Of a stretch of DNA of 55,117 bases, positions 49,445 to 55,117 are shown piece after piece. The translations under genes and the position numbers were made by a program. The first letter of the stretch is position 1. The number at the start of each line of letters is the position of its first letter. Source of the stretch: CAYGTK01 sp964352775 (GTDB taxonomy: Bacteria > Bacteroidota > Bacteroidia > Chitinophagales > CAIOSU01); the NCBI GenBank assembly GCA_964352775.1, contig CAYGTK010000006.1, positions 1-55,117 of the forward strand, in the 5' to 3' direction. Below the pieces are notes generated by a model. It saw nothing but the letters and a program-made list of their open reading frames with translations, did no database searches and was not told the origin of the DNA.

Positions 49445-50530
49445 ATGCAAATGGCTGAAAAACAGATGAAAACGAGCTTAACAACTGAACAAGGAAGGTT
49501 AGCATGGCGGTCGCCCTCAAACATAGCATTGGTAAAGTATTGGGGTAAGGTAGGCCATCAAATACCAGCCAACCCATCTATTAGTTTTACCCTAAAAAAT
49601 GCACATACCAATACCGAGTTCATTTATAAGAAAAAGGAAACTCCTAACGAAAGCATAAATATCGATTTCTACTTTGAAGGAGAACACAAACCCGATTTTG
49701 CTGCCAAGATAGAGAAGTTCTTGACTTCTCTCTCAAAGGTAGAAATGCCCTTTTTAACTGACTACAACTTCGAAATACGCTCTGATAATTCCTTTCCACA
49801 CTCTTCAGGTATAGCCTCTTCAGCCTCTAGTATGAGTGCTTTGGCACTTTGCTTATGTGACATGGAACTGGCTATTCAAGAAAAAGAGAAGGATGAACTA
49901 AGCTATAGAAAAAGAGCATCGCACATAGCTCGCTTGGGCTCTGGTAGCGCTGCACGTTCGGTTTATGGTGGATTAGCCGCTTGGGGCGAAACGAAAGCCA
50001 TTGAAGGAACTGATAATACTTTCGCCTTACCTTTTGAGGAAGCCGATGAGGTGTTCCACTCCTTTTACGACGCTATTTTAATAATAAGCGAAGGCGAGAA
50101 AGCCGTATCGAGCCGAGCAGGCCATGGGTTAATGAATAACAACCCATTTGCTGCTCCACGTTATGCTCAGGCCAATGAAAATATGCTTTTGCTAACCGAA
50201 GCATTAAAAAAAGGTGACCTAGCTACCTTCGGGGAGATAGTAGAGCAGGAAGCCTTGGCACTGCACGCTTTGATGATGGTGTCGAAACCATCATACGTGC
50301 TTTTTAAGGCCGAAACATGGCACATTATTGAGGCCATCAGAACTTTTAGGGCCGAAACTGGTTATCACCTGTACTTTACATTGGATGCGGGGCCAAATGT
50401 ACATATGCTGTACCCTGCAGCCATTAAGGCGGAGGTGGAAACCTTCATTAACGAAAAATTGGTCGTATTTTTGCAAAACGGTCGGTGGATTGCCGATCAA
50501 GTTGGAGAAGGGCCAGAACGAATGCTATGA
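49445..50530 (+). CDS. mvaD: diphosphomevalonate decarboxylase
   Basis: The 361-residue GHMP-superfamily enzyme has the decarboxylase-specific WRSPSNIALVKYWGKVGHQI (residues 21-40), NPSISFTLKNAHTNT, the ATP loop FPHSSGIASSASSMSALALC, the catalytic-Asp region ARLGSGSAARSVYGGLAAWG and YHLYFTLDAGPNVHMLYP near the C-terminus. It decarboxylates diphosphomevalonate to isopentenyl diphosphate using ATP. ATGs at codons 1, 3 and 8 could all serve; the first is reported. It is 34 bases after the GYDIA kinase and overlaps the mevalonate kinase start by 4 bases (ATGA), which couples translation of the two. Confidence 0.96.
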   Translation: MQMAEKQMKTSLTTEQGRLAWRSPSNIALVKYWGKVGHQIPANPSISFTLKNAHTNTEFIYKKKETPNESINIDFYFEGEHKPDFAAKIEKFLTSLSKVEMPFLTDYNFEIRSDNSFPHSSGIASSASSMSALALCLCDMELAIQEKEKDELSYRKRASHIARLGSGSAARSVYGGLAAWGETKAIEGTDNTFALPFEEADEVFHSFYDAILIISEGEKAVSSRAGHGLMNNNPFAAPRYAQANENMLLLTEALKKGDLATFGEIVEQEALALHALMMVSKPSYVLFKAETWHIIEAIRTFRAETGYHLYFTLDAGPNVHMLYPAAIKAEVETFINEKLVVFLQNGRWIADQVGEGPERML

Positions 50531-51486
50531 AAACCAGCATGTTAAACGATAACGAAGCTACTTTCCGTTCAAAAATACTTTTGTTCGGGGAATACGCTAT
50601 CATCCAAGATTCTATGGGACTATCAGTACCATATGATTCTTATGAGGGTAAACTCACCTTCGAGAAAGAGGTGGATGATGAGGTTATCAAAGAATCCAAC
50701 AAAGAACTTCGCAAGTATTACAACTTTCTAAAAAAGCTTCAAGACAACGGGGAACTGCTCGCCGAGCTAGATCTTAAACGCTTGAACGCTGATATGAAAA
50801 AAGGCTTGTTCTTCGACTCTAGCATACCGCAAGGTTACGGAGTAGGAAGTTCAGGAGCTATCGTGGCAGCTATTTATGATAAGTATGCTGTTAGCCGTAT
50901 TTCTTCTGACAACATCACTTCTAAGAAGCTAATAGAGCTCAAGAAGATATTCGGTCAAATGGAATCTTACCATCACGGTAAGAGTTCGGGCATGGACCCA
51001 TTGATTTGTTACTTGAACCTCCCTGTTCTTATTCAGTCAAAAGGAAGTATCGGTACGGTTGATCTTCCCAAGTTGAAGAAACAAGGGCCAGGTGCTATTT
51101 TCTTATTGAATACAGGTGCTCCTGGAAAAACTCAGCCTTTGGTAGAGCTTTTCATGGACAAGTGCACACAGCACGAGTTTTTGGACTTAATGCGAGAGAA
51201 CTTCATTCCTTACAACGACAACTCTATCAAGGCCTTCCTCAAAGGCGAGACTAAGACTTTGTTCCATAACTTATACTTCTTGTCTAAATTCTTGTTAGAC
51301 AACTTATCACCAATGATCCCTCAGTTCGTCCATGATATTTGGAAGAAGGGATTAGATAGCGGCACCTACTACCTTAAGCTTTGTGGCTCAGGTGGTGGTG
51401 GTTTCATACTAGGCTTCACCGAAGATTTCGAGAAGACTCAAAAGTTGTTGAAAGACCACGATCTGCAGGTTATTCGCCGCTTCTAA
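50527..51486 (+). CDS. mvk: mevalonate kinase
   Basis: Taking the ATG at 50527, which overlaps the decarboxylase stop, the protein has 319 residues. GHMP kinase signatures: KILLFGEYAIIQDSMGLSVP, the ATP loop SSIPQGYGVGSSGAIVAAIY, MESYHHGKSSGMDPLICYLN (catalytic Asp in GMDP) and the C-terminal LKLCGSGGGGFILGFTED. It phosphorylates mevalonate to 5-phosphomevalonate and is the last gene of the operon. An earlier in-frame ATG lies inside the decarboxylase gene and would add non-homologous residues. The length and motif set fit mevalonate kinase better than the neighbouring GYDIA kinase does. Confidence 0.92.
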   Translation: MKTSMLNDNEATFRSKILLFGEYAIIQDSMGLSVPYDSYEGKLTFEKEVDDEVIKESNKELRKYYNFLKKLQDNGELLAELDLKRLNADMKKGLFFDSSIPQGYGVGSSGAIVAAIYDKYAVSRISSDNITSKKLIELKKIFGQMESYHHGKSSGMDPLICYLNLPVLIQSKGSIGTVDLPKLKKQGPGAIFLLNTGAPGKTQPLVELFMDKCTQHEFLDLMRENFIPYNDNSIKAFLKGETKTLFHNLYFLSKFLLDNLSPMIPQFVHDIWKKGLDSGTYYLKLCGSGGGGFILGFTEDFEKTQKLLKDHDLQVIRRF

Positions 51487-51502
51487 GCAATTCCATTTAT
51501 AT

Positions 51503-51510
51503 TAGCTTTC
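51503..51510 (+). promoter_or_regulatory. -7-like box TAGCTTTC, 3 bases before ATG
   Basis: One mismatch (C for G at the end) to TAnnTTTG, placed 3 bases before the ATG of the oxidoreductase at 51514; consistent with the leaderless arrangement seen elsewhere. Confidence 0.35.
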
Positions 51511-51513
51511 ACT

Positions 51514-52536
51514 ATGAAAGCACAAGTACTGGTTAAAAACGGCCCTTCTGATAAGGCATTTGAGTTGCAAGAACTCCCTACGCCATCTCCAAAACCAAAT
51601 GAGGTACTAGTAAAGTCCGAAGCTTTTGGGCTTAACTTTGCTGATGTAATGGCTCGTTTGGGTCACTATCAAGACTGCCCGCCATTACCAGCCGTAATAG
51701 GTTATGAGAATGTTGGGCGAGTGGTAGAGTTCGGTAGCGAAGTAAAGCACGTTAACGTAGGCGACCGGGTAGTAGCATTTACCCGATTTGGGGGCTATGC
51801 TGACCATGTAGTTGCAGAAGGGGCAGGAGTTGCTAAAATACCAGAAGACATGCCTACGGGCGTAGCAGCAGCCTTAGCCACGCAATATGTAACCGCTTGG
51901 CATGCAGCGGAAGAAGTAGTTCGTTTGCATTCCTTCGATAACATACTGATACATGCAGCAGCAGGTGGAGTAGGTACTGCATTAATACAACTGGCTAAGC
52001 GACACGGCTGTACCATATTCGGAACAGCAGGCTCACCTGAAAAATTGGAGTACTTACGCGAGCAAGGCGTACATCACCCCATCAACTACCGAAAAGAGAA
52101 TTACGAGGATGCCATCAAGAAATTAGGCTACGCTGGAAAAATAGATGTAACCTTCAACCCGATCGGTGGTGACTACGTTAAAAAAGACCACTCCGTATTA
52201 GCAAAAGGCGGACGAATGGTGCTTTACGGCGCATCTAAAATGACGGAGACCAATAAAAACCCACTAAAAATGCTAAGCGTAGCATGGGGATTTGGTATCT
52301 GGAGCCCAATACAGTTAGTCACTAATTCGCAGTCCATTATCGGCATAAACATGTTGCGGATAGCCGACAACAAGAAAGAACACCTAAAGCACGATTTAGA
52401 AAGCGTAATTGCCCTAGCCGAAAAAGGAGAAATAGCACCACACGTTGGTAAGGTATTCAAAGCAGAACAGCTAGCCGAAGCCCACGACTACATGGAATCC
52501 AGAAAGTCAGTAGGGAAGATAGTAGTTGAGTGGTAG
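51514..52536 (+). CDS. MDR-family NADPH:quinone oxidoreductase-like protein
   Basis: The 340-residue zinc-free medium-chain dehydrogenase has the GroES-like domain NEVLVKSEAFGLNFADVMAR, GHYQDCPPLPAVIGYENVG and VGDRVVAFTRFGGYADHVVA. The Rossmann domain follows with ILIHAAAGGVGTALIQLAKR (coenzyme loop) and GCTIFGTAGSPEKLEYLREQ. No structural-zinc cysteines are present. The pattern is closest to the VAT-1/quinone oxidoreductase branch; the likely reaction is NADPH-dependent reduction of a quinone or an enone, substrate unknown. It lies 27 bases after mevalonate kinase with its own weak promoter box and is closed by a terminator at 52592-52647. A link to the isoprenoid operon is not implied by the sequence. 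Confidence 0.92.
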   Translation: MKAQVLVKNGPSDKAFELQELPTPSPKPNEVLVKSEAFGLNFADVMARLGHYQDCPPLPAVIGYENVGRVVEFGSEVKHVNVGDRVVAFTRFGGYADHVVAEGAGVAKIPEDMPTGVAAALATQYVTAWHAAEEVVRLHSFDNILIHAAAGGVGTALIQLAKRHGCTIFGTAGSPEKLEYLREQGVHHPINYRKENYEDAIKKLGYAGKIDVTFNPIGGDYVKKDHSVLAKGGRMVLYGASKMTETNKNPLKMLSVAWGFGIWSPIQLVTNSQSIIGINMLRIADNKKEHLKHDLESVIALAEKGEIAPHVGKVFKAEQLAEAHDYMESRKSVGKIVVEW

Positions 52537-52591
52537 AACCTACGGTCAGTTCACTAAGTAAGGTTTAAACGCATTTCACATAAAACCAGAA

Positions 52592-52647
52592 GCGCTAGCC
52601 CGCTAAAAAGCGCAGCCAAAGCCATTGCGGCCTAGCGCATTTTTTTA
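52592..52647 (+). terminator. branched hairpin terminator
   Basis: Outer stem GCGCTAG (52592-52598) with CTAGCGC (52632-52638), enclosing a small CGCT-AAAA-AGCG hairpin (52601-52612), followed by A and an eight-T run. A convincing intrinsic terminator after the oxidoreductase gene. The remaining gap to 52832 holds only the GlpD promoter box. Confidence 0.7.
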
Positions 52648-52795
52648 GCTTGATTTTTTGGCTTCGTTTTTCATCAAGGAAAAAGGAAGAGGTAATCGAA
52701 TGTTCCAACGTAAAGCGCAACTTAACTAAGGATAATGATCTCTCCCTTTGAGAAAGCCTTTTGATCACTACAAGCCATCCTTAACCTACTTTCCT

Positions 52796-52803
52796 TAGCT
52801 TTG
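52796..52803 (+). promoter_or_regulatory. -7 promoter box TAGCTTTG for glpD
   Basis: A perfect TAnnTTTG box 29 bases before the ATG at 52833. An out-of-frame ATG at 52822 opens a six-codon frame ending TGA that overlaps the glpD start region. Confidence 0.5.
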
Positions 52804-52832
52804 CGCCAACAAACCAAGGCAATGCCTGTTTT

Positions 52833-54503
52833 ATGGACATGACTCCAAATTACGATCGACAACTTTCCACACATCATCGTGCCGAGTTACTCCAAAGTTT
52901 TGAAACAGAAGAATATGACCTACTGGTTATTGGTGGGGGTATTACGGGTGCAGGTATAGCGTTAGATGCTGCTTCGCGAGGACTGAAAGTGGCCTTGGTA
53001 GAAAAGAAAGATTTCGGCTGGGGAACCAGTAGTAGAAGCACCAAACTCATTCACGGAGGGCTTCGTTACCTTAAGCAATTAGAGATAAAACTAGTCCGTG
53101 AAGTTGGGCAAGAACGAGCTACTCTTCATAAGAATGCACCCCACTTAGTTATTCCAGAAAACATGCTGCTTCCTCTAGTAGAGGGTGGTTCATTAGGTAA
53201 ATACTCTTCCTCTCTTGGCTTGTATGTATACGACTGGCTAGCTGGCGTTAAGCGGGACGAACGTAGACGTATGTTGTCAAAAGACGAAACCACGGCTATG
53301 GAACCGCTACTGCGCGATGATATTCTAGTGGGTGGCGGTTTATACAAAGAATACCGTACAGATGATGCTCGGCTAGTAGCAGAGGTAATGAAATCGGCCA
53401 CTTGGTATGGGGCTGATTGTTTGAATTATGTGGAAGTTACAGGCTTTGAATACCAAGATGGAAAAGTGAATAAAACGCTCTTGAAAGACAACCTCAGCGG
53501 AAAGGAACTTACCATTAAAAGTAAAAAGATAATTAACGCCGCAGGGCCTTGGGTAGATGCGGTAAGGAAGCTAGACGGCGAGCAACTAAAAGGCAAACGA
53601 CTACACCTCACTAAAGGGGTTCACTTGGTGGTAGATAGAGAGAAATTCCCACTAAAGCAGGCGGTGTATTTTGATGTGCATGATGGTAGAATGATGTTCT
53701 GCATACCGCGTGGAAAGGTGACCTACATTGGCACTACCGATACCAATTACCAAAAGGATATTGACGACCCACAAACCTCTAAAGCAGACCTAGATTATTT
53801 GCTGAAGGCGGTGAGCTATATGTTCCCCGATGTGCAGTTGAATCAAGAGGATGTAACCTCCAGCTGGTCGGGCCTTCGCCCATTGATACACGAAGAGGGT
53901 AAAGACCCGTCAGAGCTGTCCCGTAAGGATGAGATATTCTTCGGAAAGTCGGGCATTGTGTCCATAGCAGGAGGTAAGCTAACGGGGTTCCGTATGATGG
54001 CTAAGCGGGTGGTAGATATTATTACCAAGCAATTAGAGAAAGAAGAAGACTTAGATATTCCTGATAGCAAAACAGAAGATATAGTCCTTTCAGGAGGAAA
54101 CTTTACCGAGACCCTTCCAGAATTAAAAGAGCGACTTTTCGGCGAAGCCAGACAAATAGAAGCATCATCGGCCACTATTAACGACTTGGTAAACAAGTAT
54201 GGCAAGAATGCAGAAACCATTATTGAGTATGCCTACGAGCTGCACAAAACATTTACCGACCCACACGAACGACTACTAGCTGCCGAAGTGAAATATACCA
54301 TCGAGCACGAGATGGTAGCATCGCTTCCCGACTTCTTGATACGTAGAACAGGCAGACTTTACTTCGACCGACCAAATATTGAACAAGACCTTCCTATACT
54401 TGATAAACTCTTCACTCATTTCTTACCAAACTTAGCCGCTAAACAAGCTGAGCTGAAAAAGGAATTTGAAGAAGAATATCAGGAAGTAATAACCTTTGAA
54501 TAA
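52833..54503 (+). CDS. glpD: glycerol-3-phosphate dehydrogenase/oxidase
   Basis: The 556-residue FAD enzyme has the ADP-binding motif YDLLVIGGGITGAGIALDAA (residues 28-47), followed by the GlpD hallmarks EKKDFGWGTSSRSTKLIHGG, LRYLKQLEIKLVREVGQER, GLYKEYRTDDARLVAEVMKS and INAAGPWVDAVRKLDG. Then RMMFCIPRGKVTYIGTTDTN, SSWSGLRPLIHEEGKDPSEL and SIAGGKLTGFRMMAKRVV complete the catalytic domain, and a C-terminal helical GlpD-C domain (about 400-550) is present. It oxidises glycerol-3-phosphate to dihydroxyacetone phosphate and reduces quinone at the inner membrane. No glycerol kinase or facilitator is adjacent. The next gene, ytoQ, is 9 bases downstream and probably co-transcribed. Confidence 0.96.
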   Translation: MDMTPNYDRQLSTHHRAELLQSFETEEYDLLVIGGGITGAGIALDAASRGLKVALVEKKDFGWGTSSRSTKLIHGGLRYLKQLEIKLVREVGQERATLHKNAPHLVIPENMLLPLVEGGSLGKYSSSLGLYVYDWLAGVKRDERRRMLSKDETTAMEPLLRDDILVGGGLYKEYRTDDARLVAEVMKSATWYGADCLNYVEVTGFEYQDGKVNKTLLKDNLSGKELTIKSKKIINAAGPWVDAVRKLDGEQLKGKRLHLTKGVHLVVDREKFPLKQAVYFDVHDGRMMFCIPRGKVTYIGTTDTNYQKDIDDPQTSKADLDYLLKAVSYMFPDVQLNQEDVTSSWSGLRPLIHEEGKDPSELSRKDEIFFGKSGIVSIAGGKLTGFRMMAKRVVDIITKQLEKEEDLDIPDSKTEDIVLSGGNFTETLPELKERLFGEARQIEASSATINDLVNKYGKNAETIIEYAYELHKTFTDPHERLLAAEVKYTIEHEMVASLPDFLIRRTGRLYFDRPNIEQDLPILDKLFTHFLPNLAAKQAELKKEFEEEYQEVITFE

Positions 54504-54512
54504 CCCCCCACC

Positions 54513-54947
54513 ATGAACGTTTACTTAGCAGGAGAAATACACAGCAACTGGCGCGAAGAGATAATTAAAGGCGCAGAGGAAAAAGGACTAGACATCAACT
54601 TCTTCACCCCAGAAACTACGCACGCGCTAAGCGACGATGCAGGGGATGTATTGGGCGCAGAGGAAAATCCATTTTGGAAAGACCACAAATCAGCCAAAAT
54701 AAACAGTATCCGTATTCACAATGGTCTTAAGCAGTCTGACTTAGTAATAGTGAAATTTGGAGAGAAGTACCGCCAATGGAATGCCGCTTTTGATGCTGGC
54801 TATGCTGCTGCCTTGGATATACCGTATATCGTTATCCACCCCGAAGAATTCCGCCATGCCTTGAAGGAAGTGGATGCAGGTGCAAAAGCCATCGCCGAGA
54901 ATCAAGAACAGGTTATAGAAATACTAGCCTACTTAGATCGCCCTTAA
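54513..54947 (+). CDS. ytoQ: YtoQ-family protein
   Basis: The 144-residue cytosolic protein begins MNVYLAGEIHSNWREEIIKG and contains ITFF-type INFFTPETTHALSDDAGDVL, NPFWKDHKSAKINSIRIHNG, SDLVIVKFGEKYRQWNAAFD, AGYAAALDIPYIVIHPEEF. These are the YtoQ signatures, a nucleoside-deoxyribosyltransferase-like (Rossmann) fold with no established function; the DLVIVxFGEKYRQWNxAFDAG segment corresponds to the base/sugar-binding part in related enzymes. It follows glpD by 9 bases and overlaps the 3' end of the convergent TsaC-like gene by 4 bases. A nucleotide-related role is a guess from fold. Confidence 0.92.
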   Translation: MNVYLAGEIHSNWREEIIKGAEEKGLDINFFTPETTHALSDDAGDVLGAEENPFWKDHKSAKINSIRIHNGLKQSDLVIVKFGEKYRQWNAAFDAGYAAALDIPYIVIHPEEFRHALKEVDAGAKAIAENQEQVIEILAYLDRP

Positions 54948-55117
54948 GCCGAAGCCCGTTCCAATCTATCATTTATAGCTCTGCCGATACCTTTATTGGG
55001 TACGCGCTCTGCTAAAATGTAGTCTATCTTCAACTTGTCAAATTCGTGTAGGTAAGCGAACACATTGTGGGCAGCCTCCACCAAGTCGCCAGTTGGGGAA
55101 AGGATACGATGTGGCAC
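54944..55117 (-). CDS. partial TsaC/Sua5-family protein (C-terminal 57 residues)
   Basis: Only the end of the gene is in the window; it enters at the right edge and stops with TAA at 54944-54946. The visible part has LSPTGDLVEAAHNVFAYLHE, DKLKIDYILAERVPNKGIGR and AINDRLERASA, the C-terminal region of YrdC/Sua5/TsaC proteins (typically EAAxNLFxxLRxLD...LAExVPxxGLGxAINDRLxRAA). Such proteins make threonylcarbamoyl-adenylate for the universal tRNA t6A37 modification. Whether it is the essential TsaC enzyme or a YciO-type paralogue cannot be judged from this fragment. It is convergent with ytoQ, with a 4-base overlap of the coding ends. Confidence 0.85.
   Translation of the reverse strand: MPHRILSPTGDLVEAAHNVFAYLHEFDKLKIDYILAERVPNKGIGRAINDRLERASA

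Noticed and set aside
52822..52842. Six-codon frame overlapping the glpD start as a leader peptide
   Set aside because: Too short, and no attenuator-like hairpin follows; probably chance.
1..55117. tRNA, rRNA and known riboswitches
   Set aside because: No cloverleaf-like or rRNA-like stretch was noticed in the intergenic regions, and no TPP-type element precedes thiL; a covariance-model scan would be needed to exclude small RNAs completely.

Overview
The window looks like chromosomal DNA of a Bacteroidota bacterium, most likely a marine or environmental member near Flavobacteriales/Saprospiria; I cannot name the species. The evidence is type IX secretion (T9SS) proteins with type B sorting domains, a PorP/SprF partner, SprB-type repeats, Bacteroidota-only families (DUF5723, DUF3570/DUF4266, DUF2452, GYDIA-type GHMP kinase), a mevalonate pathway with class II HMG-CoA reductase, -7 promoter boxes of the form TAnnTTTG, and the near absence of Shine-Dalgarno sequences. 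No rRNA, tRNA, CRISPR array or prophage was seen.

Layout. 1-1860: a gene cut by the left edge, a complete IS110-family element (about 330-1546) with a candidate bridge RNA upstream of its transposase, and a block of palindromic intergenic repeats that the element seems to have targeted. 1941-4349: small unrelated genes (PhnB-like lipoprotein, membrane protein, DUF1801, AlkB-like dioxygenase). 4465-7503: a tightly overlapping operon of a predicted barrel protein, ApbE flavin transferase, DUF4266 lipoprotein and DUF3570 protein. 7493-10904: an ATP-grasp enzyme divergent from a GH36 alpha-galactosidase. 11280-17092: two paralogous TPR proteins on either side of three small minus-strand exported-protein genes and a LytS/LytTR two-component pair.

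17234-27637 is a cell-surface region: two collagen-like proteins, each coupled by overlapping codons to a small secreted protein; a SprB-repeat T9SS adhesin followed by PorP/SprF and a PD40/OmpA protein; and a tail-fiber-like S74 protein that shares its N-terminal module with both collagen-like proteins. 27728-30895 holds housekeeping genes (FKBP lipoprotein, ThiL, NdpA-like, DUF2452). 30955-36714 is a complete MFP-RND-TolC efflux operon on the minus strand, followed by lhgO, a DUF5723 protein and two large tandem T9SS proteins (39804-45985).

46102-51486 is a mevalonate-to-isoprenoid operon: type 2 IPP isomerase, HMG-CoA reductase, GYDIA-type GHMP kinase, diphosphomevalonate decarboxylase and mevalonate kinase. 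The GYDIA kinase is the likely filler of the phosphomevalonate kinase step. The window closes with a quinone-oxidoreductase-like MDR protein, GlpD, YtoQ and the C-terminal end of a TsaC/Sua5-family gene.

The most interesting observations are the IS110 bridge RNA, whose two loops match both the element ends and the reconstructed insertion site; the duplicated collagen-like plus small-protein modules with uncharged Gly-X-Y tracts; the ApbE-DUF4266-DUF3570 operon; and several genes whose -7 promoter box lies only 3-8 bases before the ATG, suggesting leaderless mRNAs.
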